Assembly: GCA_023150615.1 (NCBI GenBank)
Contig: JAKLKO010000006.1
Span: 1-64,000, forward strand
Length of the DNA: 64,000 nucleotides
Origin: Phycisphaerae bacterium
GTDB lineage: Bacteria; Planctomycetota; Phycisphaerae; UBA1845; UTPLA1
Direction: 5' to 3'
Positions 1 through 6,919 of this stretch are shown piece after piece (within the stretch, counting starts at the first letter, position 1; each line of letters begins with the position of its first letter). The position numbers and the translations under genes were made by a program. The notes beneath the pieces are model-generated. The model saw nothing but the letters and a program-made list of their open reading frames with translations, was not told the origin of the DNA and did not search any database.

Positions 1-77
1 CGCGCGCGGCGGAGCCGCCGGCGGCGCGCGCTCCGGCGGACCACAAGGAGCCGGACCGGCCGCAGGCGGAAGGATGA
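1..77 (+). CDS. C-terminal tail of an upstream gene (partial)
   Basis: The reading frame starting at base 3 is open to a TGA at 75-77 and encodes about 24 residues rich in Ala, Pro, Arg and Glu. The TGA ends one base before the ATG of the next gene, the same tight spacing used by the following genes, so I take it as the last part of another member of the same operon. Nothing about its function can be read from this tail. Composition alone does not prove that it is coding. Confidence 0.45.
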   Translation, partial: RAAEPPAARAPADHKEPDRPQAEG

Positions 78-78
78 G

Positions 79-687
79 ATGGGACTGTTCGACTGGTTGA
101 CGAAGCGACAGAAGCCGCTTTCGGCGATGACGCGGAGCGAGCTGCGCCGGCAGGAGCTGCTGCTTCAGAAGGAGCGCGACCGCCTTCTGGCGCGCGTGAC
201 GGAGATCGCAGCGAAGAAGCAGGTGATTTTCGAGCGCGGCGCGAAGGAGAAGACGCCCGAGGTTCGTCGGGCCCTGGCGTCCGAGTTCGAGCTGCACACG
301 ACCGAGCAGTTGATGCTCTCGCGGCAGCTCAACATCCGCAGCAAGGAGGCGATCACGGTTTCGCGCCTGCGGATGCTCAAGGAGAACTCCGAGCGTGCGG
401 AGCGCGTCGGCAGCAAGCTGGGCCTGATCGGCGAGAAGGACCTGCTCGCGCTGGAGAAGCTCATCGAGAGCGACGCCATCACCGCCGAGATGTATCAGGA
501 TCGGCTCGATTCCATGCTTGCGGTCGGAGCGGAGGAGGCCGCGGCCGGCCTGACGCCGGCGGGCCAGCAGGTACTGGACGTGTGGGAGCAGATGGACACC
601 GGGCTGATGAAGGACTCGGGCGAGGCGTTTGACGAGGCGGATCGGCGCGTGCGCGAGCAGCACCGCGCGGCAGCCGAGGGCGTCTAG
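79..687 (+). CDS. ESCRT-III (Snf7/CHMP)-like coiled-coil protein A
   Basis: A 202-residue, almost wholly helical charged protein. It opens with a short hydrophobic/basic segment (MGLFDWLTKR), like the membrane-inserting N-terminus of CHMP proteins. A basic helical hairpin follows at about residues 19-108, then a shorter helix (about 119-150, LEKLIESDAITAEMYQDRLD) that resembles the alpha-4 region of CHMP6-type subunits, and an acidic C-terminus. This length and charge order (basic first half, acidic second half) is usual for ESCRT-III subunits. PspA/Vipp1 proteins are also ESCRT-III relatives, but they lack the neighbouring MIT-AAA ATPase. GGAAGG at 68-73 can serve as ribosome binding site. 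The gene lies 12 bases upstream of a second ESCRT-III-like gene and in one operon with a Vps4-like ATPase. The family assignment is inference from pattern and context; a generic coiled-coil protein is the alternative. Confidence 0.6.
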   Translation: MGLFDWLTKRQKPLSAMTRSELRRQELLLQKERDRLLARVTEIAAKKQVIFERGAKEKTPEVRRALASEFELHTTEQLMLSRQLNIRSKEAITVSRLRMLKENSERAERVGSKLGLIGEKDLLALEKLIESDAITAEMYQDRLDSMLAVGAEEAAAGLTPAGQQVLDVWEQMDTGLMKDSGEAFDEADRRVREQHRAAAEGV

Positions 688-699
688 GCAGGGAGCGTC

Positions 700-1308
700 A
701 TGTCACTGTTCAAGAGCTCCGAAGAGCGGCGCATCGAGCGCGACATCAAGATACGGCAGGGCATCCGGCGCATCGAAAAGGCCATCGCCGAGCAGAACAA
801 GTTCACCGACGAGTTCGTGCGCAACGCGCGTCGCGCCAAGCAGATCGGCGACGCGGCGCAGTACGCGTTCATCCGCAACTCGCTCAAGAAGACCGCGACG
901 ATCCGCAAGATGCTCGAGCGGCAATTGCTCGCGGTCAAGAACGCCCTGCTCATCAAGCGTCAGGCCGAGGCCAGCAGCGACTTCGCCACGGCCATGAGCA
1001 CGATGGCCCGTGAGATCAGCCGCATGTTCGGCGAGACGGACCTGAACCGCACGCAACTCGAGTGGGAGAAGGCCATGGCGCAGAGCCAAAGCATGGAGGA
1101 GCGCATGACCATGTTCCTCGAATCGGTCGAGGACATGGCCGCGGCGGACACCGCGGCGACTCCCGCGGAGGTCGTCACCGACGAGGAGATCGACGCGATG
1201 ATCGAGGCCGAGGCCGAGGCCGAGCACGTGCGCGAGAAGGAGAAGCTGGAAGGGCTCCGTGCCGAGCTGGACGCCCTGAAGGGGACGGGTCAGAAAGAGG
1301 CCAAGTAG
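700..1308 (+). CDS. ESCRT-III (CHMP2-like) protein B with MIM1-like tail
   Basis: A 202-residue helical protein. After a short N-terminus (MSLFKSSEE) there is a basic hairpin (about residues 9-90), then a segment rich in Met and Ser (about 93-147) containing LNRTQLEWEKAMAQ and SMEERMTMFLESVED. The segment strongly recalls CHMP2/Vps2, where the EFEKQ and KEEMMND helices lie at this point. An acidic stretch (DEEIDAMIEAEAEAE, 161-175) precedes the last helix, where L186, L190, L193 and K194 fit most of the MIM1 pattern (D/E)xxLxxRLxxL(K/R) that binds MIT domains. The expected Arg is Glu here. The stop codon TAG (1306-1308) overlaps the GTG start of the ATPase gene by one base, so the two should be translationally coupled. 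Predicted role: filament subunit of a membrane-remodelling polymer disassembled by the ATPase. Family assignment is inference. Confidence 0.65.
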   Translation: MSLFKSSEERRIERDIKIRQGIRRIEKAIAEQNKFTDEFVRNARRAKQIGDAAQYAFIRNSLKKTATIRKMLERQLLAVKNALLIKRQAEASSDFATAMSTMAREISRMFGETDLNRTQLEWEKAMAQSQSMEERMTMFLESVEDMAAADTAATPAEVVTDEEIDAMIEAEAEAEHVREKEKLEGLRAELDALKGTGQKEAK

Positions 1309-2414
1309 TGCACGTCAGCTACACGACCTTCGAGCGATTGAAGGACCGCGGCGTCTCGGCCTACCGCGGCGGCGACTACGCGGCCGCACGGAGTTATCTG
1401 ATCCAGGCGGCCGACGCGATGATCCAGCTTGCCGAATCAGCGCCAAGCGACGCGCTGCGGCGGCAGCGGGAGTCGCTGGCGCGCGAGATGATCGAACTGG
1501 CGAAATCCTGCGATCAGCGCAAGGCGGGGGACCGTCCCGCGCGTGCCCGAGAGCAGGACGACAGCTCGGCCGATGCGACGGACTGGATCGTGCGCGACAA
1601 GCCCAACGTCCGCTTCAGCGACATCGCCGGTCTGGAGGACGTCAAGCAGGAAATCCGCCTGAAGATGATCTACCCGTACACGCATCCGGAGCTGGCACAG
1701 CGCTACGGCATCTCAGTCGGCGGTGGACTGCTGCTCTACGGTCCGCCAGGCACGGGCAAGACGATGATCGCCAAGGCCATGGCGGCCGAGATCGACGCGA
1801 CGATGTTCGTGATCTCGCCGGCGCAGATCCTGAGCAAGTGGGTCGGCGAGGCGGAGCAGAACGTCCGCAAGCTGTTCGACGCCGCGAAATCGGAGCCGCG
1901 GGCGATCATCTTCATGGACGAGATCGAGGCGCTCGTGCCGCGCCGCCGGGAATCGCACAGCACCGTCATGACGCGCGTCGTGCCGCAGATCCTGCAGGAG
2001 CTGGAGGGCTTTGACCGGCAGGCAGTGCGGCCGCTGCTGTTCGCCGGGGCAACGAATGAACCGTGGGCGCTCGATCCAGCCGTGATGCGGCCGGGACGCT
2101 TTGACGCGAAGGTCTATGTACCCCTGCCGGATGCACCCGCGCGGCACCGGCTGCTGGAGCTGTACCTGGCGAACCGGCCGCTCGCCGCCGACGTCGATTT
2201 CGCCGATCTGGTCGAACGCCTCGACGGCTTCAGCGGCGCGGACATCCGGGCCGTCGCCGATCGCGCGGCTACGATTCCCTTTATGAACGCCGTCGGTGGC
2301 GAAACTCCGCAGCCGGTGACGCGCGCGGACGTGCTGCGGGCGATCGAAGAGGTCGGTCCGTCGGTGCGCAAGGCCGATCTGGCGCGATTCGAGTCGTTCG
2401 CCGCGGAGAACTGA
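1308..2414 (+). CDS. Vps4-like AAA ATPase with N-terminal MIT-like domain
   Basis: Starts at GTG 1308, overlapping the preceding TAG and preceded by AAAGAGG; 368 residues, close to Vps4 length. Residues 6-70 form a three-helix MIT-like domain (FERLKDRGVSAYRGGDYAAA, then helices with LIQAADAMIQLAE and LAREMIELAK). An acidic linker (71-95) leads to a single AAA domain of the Vps4/katanin/spastin (meiotic) clade: DKPNVRFSDIAGLEDVK, Walker A GPPGTGKT 145-152, pore loop SKWVGEAE 176-183, Walker B IIFMDEIE 200-207, sensor 1 ATN 248-250, arginine-finger region RPGRFD 261-266, FSGADI 308-313. The C-terminal helix (KADLARFESF, 355-364) matches the last helix of Vps4. Known Vps4 hexamers unfold ESCRT-III subunits bound through MIT-MIM contacts; here the putative substrates are the two genes just upstream. 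The AAA call is certain; the MIT call is strong. Confidence 0.9.
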   Translation: MHVSYTTFERLKDRGVSAYRGGDYAAARSYLIQAADAMIQLAESAPSDALRRQRESLAREMIELAKSCDQRKAGDRPARAREQDDSSADATDWIVRDKPNVRFSDIAGLEDVKQEIRLKMIYPYTHPELAQRYGISVGGGLLLYGPPGTGKTMIAKAMAAEIDATMFVISPAQILSKWVGEAEQNVRKLFDAAKSEPRAIIFMDEIEALVPRRRESHSTVMTRVVPQILQELEGFDRQAVRPLLFAGATNEPWALDPAVMRPGRFDAKVYVPLPDAPARHRLLELYLANRPLAADVDFADLVERLDGFSGADIRAVADRAATIPFMNAVGGETPQPVTRADVLRAIEEVGPSVRKADLARFESFAAEN

Positions 2415-2434
2415 TCCGCTCGGAGTGCGGTCGC

Positions 2435-4192
2435 ATGGTGGAACGAAGTCTCGCGATGGCGCTGTCGTCGACCGGCACGGTCGCCGTATTCGGTCCGCTG
2501 GATCGACTGCTCGATGGCGGTCGGTCCGGGCCGGGCGTGCCGAGCAACGCCGCCGCGGCGATCTGGAGCGCCGACGGGTCGGTCGCGGTGATCGGGCCGG
2601 GCGAGCCGGTGGATCGCGGGATGGCGCGCGATGCGCTCGTCTTCCTCGCCGCACCGTTTCCGCTGAGATTCCGCATCCCCGCGCTGCGCGCTGGCGATCG
2701 CTTTGAGGTCGAGGCCGACGTCGAATTCGACGCGACGTTGATCCGCGAGCGCGCGGAATTGTCCGCCTTCCGGCAATTCTGCATGGCGTCGGGGTCGGTC
2801 ACGGCGTCGGCGCTGGCGGTGCGCTTCGAGGAGCACGTCGCGGCGGTGCTGCGCGAGTACGTCGCCGCGCGGCCGGTTGAGTCCGTTGTCGGCAGCGCCG
2901 ACGACGCGGAACTCGATCGAGCGCTGGCGGCACGGTTGCAACCGGAGTTGTTTGCGATCGGGCTGGCGCTGGGGCGCGGCGTACGAACGGCGTTCCGCAG
3001 CGCGGCGTGGGAAGCGCTGCGTCGCGACGAGCAGTCGGCGGCCCTCCGCGAGCGGCAGGCCTCGGCGCAGGCGCGGATCCGCGAAGCGCTGGCCGCGGCC
3101 CGCGAATCGCACCTGGCGCACCTCGAGTCGCTCCTTAAGCGGATGCAGACGCTCTCGCAGGAGCAGGGCGGCGTTCGGCTGGCCGAACTCATCCGCGCGT
3201 TCGACCTCGCCGACCGCGGCGCGCTCTACGAGGGACTGCTCCGCCTCGCGCCGGCGGAGACCGTGACGCAGTTCATCGCGGCCGTTGCCGGTCACGAGCT
3301 GCTGTTCATCGATCCGGCCCGCCCGGAGTCGATCGCGAAGCGCGTGTCGTTCGGCCCAGAGGCTGGTCCGCTGCGGTCGATCCGCTGCGACGCCGACGGC
3401 ACGCTCCTGCTGGGGGCGGCGAACGGCGTGCACCGGTTGCGGCTGGCCGGCGGGCCACGACAGCTCTACATCTTCAAGCCGCCGAGTCCGCTGCGCGGCG
3501 GCGTCAACGCGGCGGTCGAGCGCGGGAGCCGACTGTATGCGACGCACTCCGAGGTCGGCCTGATCGATTGGCCGCTCGATCGGCCGAACGCGCCGGAGTT
3601 TCCGCTGTCCGACCTGACGCAGCGCGTGACGACGGTCCGTAACGTGCAGCTCGATGGGGACGGCCGGTTGTGGCTGGCCGTTGGCCCGAGCGTGGTGAAC
3701 TGGGCGCCCGATTCGCCGCTGGGGGCGGTGCAACTGTTGACCGGCGAGACGGTCGAGTCGCTGCTCGTCACGGCCGACGACGTGCTGGCCGGCCTGTCGA
3801 ACGGTTCGATCCTGCGCTTCCTGCGGGCCGATCCATCCGTACGGGAGGTGGTGCGGCCGGCGACGCGCGACGGCGTGCACGCACTGGCGGCGGTCTCGAC
3901 GGGCGGCGTGCCGCGCGTGCTGGTGGTGGATGGCCGACCGATGGCAGAGTTGCTCGTGCTCAGCGATGCGTACCAGGTTGCGTTCACCGCGCCGGAGCCG
4001 CTGCGCTGGGGCTGGTCGGCCGACGACTGCGTGGTGGCCGCGAACGAGCGCCGAGACCGGCTTTACGTCTGGCAGACGCGCGATCCGGCCCGGTCGCCGG
4101 CGGTCTGTCCGATCGGTCGGCTGAGCGGGCACTCGGTCCAGGATGTGCTGCTGATTCCCCGCGGTCGGATCGTCGAACCGGAGGCAATCTGA
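2435..4192 (+). CDS. SPFH-like/coiled-coil/beta-propeller protein of the ESCRT-like operon
   Basis: 585 residues, 20 bases after the ATPase gene, so probably co-transcribed. Three parts are visible. Residues about 66-190 have the strand and helix pattern of SPFH/band-7 (stomatin, prohibitin) domains, including VEADVEFDATLI and ELFAIGLALGRGVRTAF. Residues 190-250 are a charged coiled coil. About 295-575 consists of repeating beta-rich units (SIRCDADGTLLLGAANGV, NVQLDGDGRLWLAVGPSV, SLLVTADDVLAGLSNGSI) typical of a seven-bladed WD40/YVTN-like propeller. No signal peptide or clear membrane segment is seen. Flotillin-type SPFH proteins mark membrane domains, so a membrane-scaffold or adaptor role next to ESCRT-like proteins is plausible but is inference. 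The propeller part is more certain than the SPFH part. Confidence 0.6.
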   Translation: MVERSLAMALSSTGTVAVFGPLDRLLDGGRSGPGVPSNAAAAIWSADGSVAVIGPGEPVDRGMARDALVFLAAPFPLRFRIPALRAGDRFEVEADVEFDATLIRERAELSAFRQFCMASGSVTASALAVRFEEHVAAVLREYVAARPVESVVGSADDAELDRALAARLQPELFAIGLALGRGVRTAFRSAAWEALRRDEQSAALRERQASAQARIREALAAARESHLAHLESLLKRMQTLSQEQGGVRLAELIRAFDLADRGALYEGLLRLAPAETVTQFIAAVAGHELLFIDPARPESIAKRVSFGPEAGPLRSIRCDADGTLLLGAANGVHRLRLAGGPRQLYIFKPPSPLRGGVNAAVERGSRLYATHSEVGLIDWPLDRPNAPEFPLSDLTQRVTTVRNVQLDGDGRLWLAVGPSVVNWAPDSPLGAVQLLTGETVESLLVTADDVLAGLSNGSILRFLRADPSVREVVRPATRDGVHALAAVSTGGVPRVLVVDGRPMAELLVLSDAYQVAFTAPEPLRWGWSADDCVVAANERRDRLYVWQTRDPARSPAVCPIGRLSGHSVQDVLLIPRGRIVEPEAI

Positions 4193-4206
4193 TCCGCGCG
4201 GGGCCG

Positions 4207-4629
4207 TCAGTTGTGCGACAGCGTGCGGATAAAGTCGATCGAAAAGAACGCCGTCAGCAGGCCGGTTACGACGGCGATCAGCGTCGCAATGACCCCCACG
4301 AGCGTCGTGCCGCGCAGGATCCCCTCGCTGTACGTCGCGATGATCAGCGGCCGTGCCAGCACGAGCATCGGCAACAGGATGCACGCCACCGATGGCCAAA
4401 TGCTGATCGAGTGCGCGTAGCTGTAGATCCACACCCAGCGGCTGACCTCGCGCTCCTGCCCTTCGCCCAGACGGATGAAATGCCCGCGGACGTAGTAGCG
4501 GCCATCCTCGATCCGGCCGTTCGCCGCATCGCCCTTGATGTACGCGTAGACGACCGTATAGCTGAGGAAATTGGCCAGTCCGAGGAGGATCAGCGTGATG
4601 CAGAGGCGGGTTCGAGCGCGGCGCGTCAT
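4207..4629 (-). CDS. Small integral membrane protein, unknown function
   Basis: 140 residues with three hydrophobic segments: about 9-30 (LCITLILLGLANFLSYTVVY), about 75-96 and about 105-130. Between the first two lies a polar loop with YYVRGHFIRLGEGQEREVS. I recognise no family. It starts 15 bases after the thiG stop and probably shares its transcript, but nothing ties it to thiamine. It converges with the ESCRT-like operon, the two stops being 14 bases apart with no obvious terminator between them. Confidence 0.7.
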   Translation of the reverse strand: MTRRARTRLCITLILLGLANFLSYTVVYAYIKGDAANGRIEDGRYYVRGHFIRLGEGQEREVSRWVWIYSYAHSISIWPSVACILLPMLVLARPLIIATYSEGILRGTTLVGVIATLIAVVTGLLTAFFSIDFIRTLSHN

Positions 4630-4644
4630 GGGGGTTCCGATCGG

Positions 4645-5460
4645 TTAATAGACGATGGTGCCCTCGACCGGCGACGAAGCGCTGGCGTAGAGCTTCTTCG
4701 GGATCCGACCGGCGCGACAGGCGAGGTATCCCGCTTCGATCGCGTGCGACATCGCCCGCGCCATGGATAGCGGGTCCTTCGCGCTGGCCACGCCGGTGTT
4801 GAGCAGCACGCCGTCCGCGCCCAGCTCCATCGCGATGGATACGTCGCTGGCCGTACCGACGCCCGCGTCGACGATGACCGGATAGTCGGGGTCTTCGTTC
4901 TTCAGCGATTCGAGGATGATGCGGATGTTGCTCGGATTGAGCACGCCCTGGCCGGAACCGATCGGCGAGCCGGCCGGCATCACGCTGGCGGCGCCAGCGT
5001 CCTTGAGCCGTCGGGCCATGACGGGATCGTCAGAGGTATAGACGAGCGTGTGGAAGCCATCGGCGCGGAGGGCCTGGAGCGCTTCGAGCGTGCCGATCGG
5101 GTCGGGCAGCAGGGTGCGCTTGTCGGCGAGGACCTCGAGCTTGACCCACGTTGCGCCGGGGTTGTGGAGCTGTTCGAGGATCTCGCGTCCAAGCCGCGCG
5201 ACGCGGACCGCATCCTCGGCCGAGAAGCAGCCGGCCGTGTTCGGCAGGATGGTGTAACGCCGCGTATCGAGGAAGTCGAGCAGGCTGCGGTTCTGGGCGT
5301 CGTAGAGGCGTTCGCGTCGGACGGCGACGGTGACGACCTCGCATCCGCTGGCGTCGAGGCAGTCGCGCATGAGTTCGTACGAGGCGTACTTGCCGGTTCC
5401 GACAAAGAGCCGCGAGCGAAACGTCTTGTCCGCGATGCGAAGGGGCGGGAGTTCGAGCAT
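4645..5460 (-). CDS. thiG: Thiazole synthase ThiG
   Basis: 271 residues, full length for ThiG. The protein forms the thiazole phosphate of thiamine from 1-deoxyxylulose 5-phosphate, dehydroglycine and ThiS-thiocarboxylate in the cytoplasm. The N-terminus carries the family motif RLFVGTGKY (18-25), the Schiff-base lysine is in WVKLEV (K107), and the phosphate-binding part near the C-terminus reads [11 protein letters not shown] and [13 protein letters not shown]. It follows thiS by 15 bases, the standard thiS-thiG pair. No TPP riboswitch was seen upstream. Assignment is secure. Confidence 0.97.
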   Translation of the reverse strand: MLELPPLRIADKTFRSRLFVGTGKYASYELMRDCLDASGCEVVTVAVRRERLYDAQNRSLLDFLDTRRYTILPNTAGCFSAEDAVRVARLGREILEQLHNPGATWVKLEVLADKRTLLPDPIGTLEALQALRADGFHTLVYTSDDPVMARRLKDAGAASVMPAGSPIGSGQGVLNPSNIRIILESLKNEDPDYPVIVDAGVGTASDVSIAMELGADGVLLNTGVASAKDPLSMARAMSHAIEAGYLACRAGRIPKKLYASASSPVEGTIVY

Positions 5461-5475
5461 GATGCGCTTCGTGCC

Positions 5476-5676
5476 TCAGCCGCCGCCGACGAGCGTGACG
5501 ATCTCGACGCGGTCGCCTTCGGCGAGAGGCGTCCGCGCGAAGTCCGGGCGCTTGATGAGCTGCTTGTTCAGCTCGACGGCGAACGGCGGGATCGGCCGGC
5601 GGCGGTCCAGTAGCGCTTCGAGCGTAGCCACGCCGAGATCGACCCGTTCTTCCTGTCCGTTGATGATCAGCTTCAT
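5476..5676 (-). CDS. thiS: Sulfur carrier protein ThiS
   Basis: 66 residues starting MKLIINGQEE, a ubiquitin-like beta-grasp protein that ends in the required Gly-Gly (VTLVGGG), whose last Gly is adenylated and converted to the thiocarboxylate used by ThiG. The C-terminus has one Gly beyond the canonical pair, so the last residue still is Gly. I chose the ATG at 5676 because ThiS homologues begin there; an in-frame ATG at 5709 would add 11 residues. A -10-like TATGAT on the minus strand near 5722-5717 would place the mRNA start close to 5711, so the longer, almost leaderless form cannot be excluded. Confidence 0.92.
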   Translation of the reverse strand: MKLIINGQEERVDLGVATLEALLDRRRPIPPFAVELNKQLIKRPDFARTPLAEGDRVEIVTLVGGG

Positions 5677-5739
5677 GTTCCGTCGGGCGGTGATTGTCGC
5701 ACGAATCACCCGGGAATCATAGGCCCGCCCCGGCGCGAG

Positions 5740-6030
5740 TTATCGCGGCAGGACCTGCGCGCGGCCGACGAGAAGATAGACGATAACGATCGCGGTGAGG
5801 GCGAGGGCGATGCCTATCTTTGCCTGCGTGCGCTGGGCGCGTTCGGCCAGGGAGAGATCGCGGTGCTTGCGCTGCGACAAGAGCACGAGTCCGCCGAGGG
5901 TCATCGCGAGGACGGAGCCGTACATCACGATGGGCAGGACGGCGTCGTGGAACGCGGCACGGAACAGGAGCATCGCCACCGCCAGCAGGAGCATCAGCAG
6001 GCCGAGCCAGGCGGCGATCAGGGCGAGCAT
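5740..6030 (-). CDS. Small membrane protein, unknown function
   Basis: 96 residues with three hydrophobic helices (about 3-24, 32-52 and 71-90) separated by a charged loop (QRKHRDLSLAERAQRTQAK). The ATG lies 10 bases after the speB stop, which suggests the polyamine genes and this one form one transcript. Family not recognised. Confidence 0.7.
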   Translation of the reverse strand: MLALIAAWLGLLMLLLAVAMLLFRAAFHDAVLPIVMYGSVLAMTLGGLVLLSQRKHRDLSLAERAQRTQAKIGIALALTAIVIVYLLVGRAQVLPR

Positions 6031-6040
6031 GCTGCGTCGC

Positions 6041-6919
6041 TCACTTCCGCGCGCCGGTTTCGATGAACGCGATCAGCTTGTAGATCAGCTTGGCGGCGAG
6101 GAACTCGGTCTGCATCGAGCCGGGCAGCGGCATGACCTCGACCACGTCGCAGCCGACGACCCGGTGCGCGAGCGTCACGGCGCGGAGCAGGTCGGTTACC
6201 TGGTACCAGTCGAGTCCGCCGGGTTCGGGCGTGCCGGTGCCGGGGGCGCAGGCCGGGTCAAACCCGTCGATGTCGATCGTGACGTAGACGGGCGATTCGA
6301 GCAGGTCGACGGCCTCCTCGATCCAGTCGAGCCGCACGCGACAATCGCGGGCGGTGATGGGGCGGTAGCGGTGGACCTGCATGAATCGGTGCTCTTCGGC
6401 CGAGTAGTTGCGGATGCCGACAGCGACGAGCGACGCGCCGGCGTCGAGGACGCGCCGCATGGCGCTGGCGTGCGAGTACTTCGTGCCCTCGTACGCGTCG
6501 CGCAGGTCGGCGTGCGCGTCGATCTGGAGCACGCTCAGCTTGCGATGCTTCGTGCGGACGGCGCGGACGAGCGCGCTCGTCACGGAGTGTTCACCGCCGA
6601 GGCCGATCAGGAACTTGCCCGCGGCGACCACGGGCCGTGCGGCGCTGAACACGGCGCTGTGCTGCGCCTCGGGTCCGGCCATCTCCGGCGCCACGGGGGG
6701 CAGCGTCGCAATCCCCGCGCGATGAAACTCGCCGCCGAGCTGCTCGTCGAAAAGCTCGACCTGCTGGCTGGCGGAGATGATCGCGCGCGGCCCGTTGCGC
6801 GTGCCGACCTGGAAGCTGGTCGTCGAGTCGTAGGGGATCGGCAGGACGGCGTAGCGGCTGCGCCGCGGATCGGAGTAGCGCGGCGGCAGTCCGAGGAAGT
6901 TGTCGGGCGCGGCGGTCAT
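6041..6919 (-). CDS. speB: Agmatinase family ureohydrolase (SpeB-like)
   Basis: 292 residues, usual length. Agmatinase hydrolyses agmatine to putrescine and urea at a binuclear Mn centre. The Mn-binding motifs are present: GGEHSVT, QIDAHADLRD (DAHxD) and DIDGFDPACAPGTGTPEPGG (DxDxxDP). The start ATG 6919 overlaps the TGA of the upstream deoxyhypusine-synthase-like gene (ATGA, four bases), so translation is probably coupled. I preferred this start because the upstream extension in the same frame is Arg/Ala-rich and lies inside the previous gene. Agmatinase and other ureohydrolases such as guanidinobutyrase or formiminoglutamase are hard to separate by eye; the polyamine-type neighbour favours agmatinase. 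Confidence 0.88.
   Translation of the reverse strand: MTAAPDNFLGLPPRYSDPRRSRYAVLPIPYDSTTSFQVGTRNGPRAIISASQQVELFDEQLGGEFHRAGIATLPPVAPEMAGPEAQHSAVFSAARPVVAAGKFLIGLGGEHSVTSALVRAVRTKHRKLSVLQIDAHADLRDAYEGTKYSHASAMRRVLDAGASLVAVGIRNYSAEEHRFMQVHRYRPITARDCRVRLDWIEEAVDLLESPVYVTIDIDGFDPACAPGTGTPEPGGLDWYQVTDLLRAVTLAHRVVGCDVVEVMPLPGSMQTEFLAAKLIYKLIAFIETGARK

Noticed and set aside
79-687. PspA/Vipp1 assignment for the first coiled-coil protein
   Set aside because: PspA/Vipp1 share the ESCRT-III fold, but the MGLF start, the alpha-4-like segment and the neighbouring MIT-AAA ATPase fit CHMP-type subunits better. It remains an alternative for a profile search.
2114-4432. 772-codon minus-strand frame opposite the propeller gene
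   Set aside because: Low-complexity Arg/Ala/Gln composition and overlap with a well-supported plus-strand gene; no start context.
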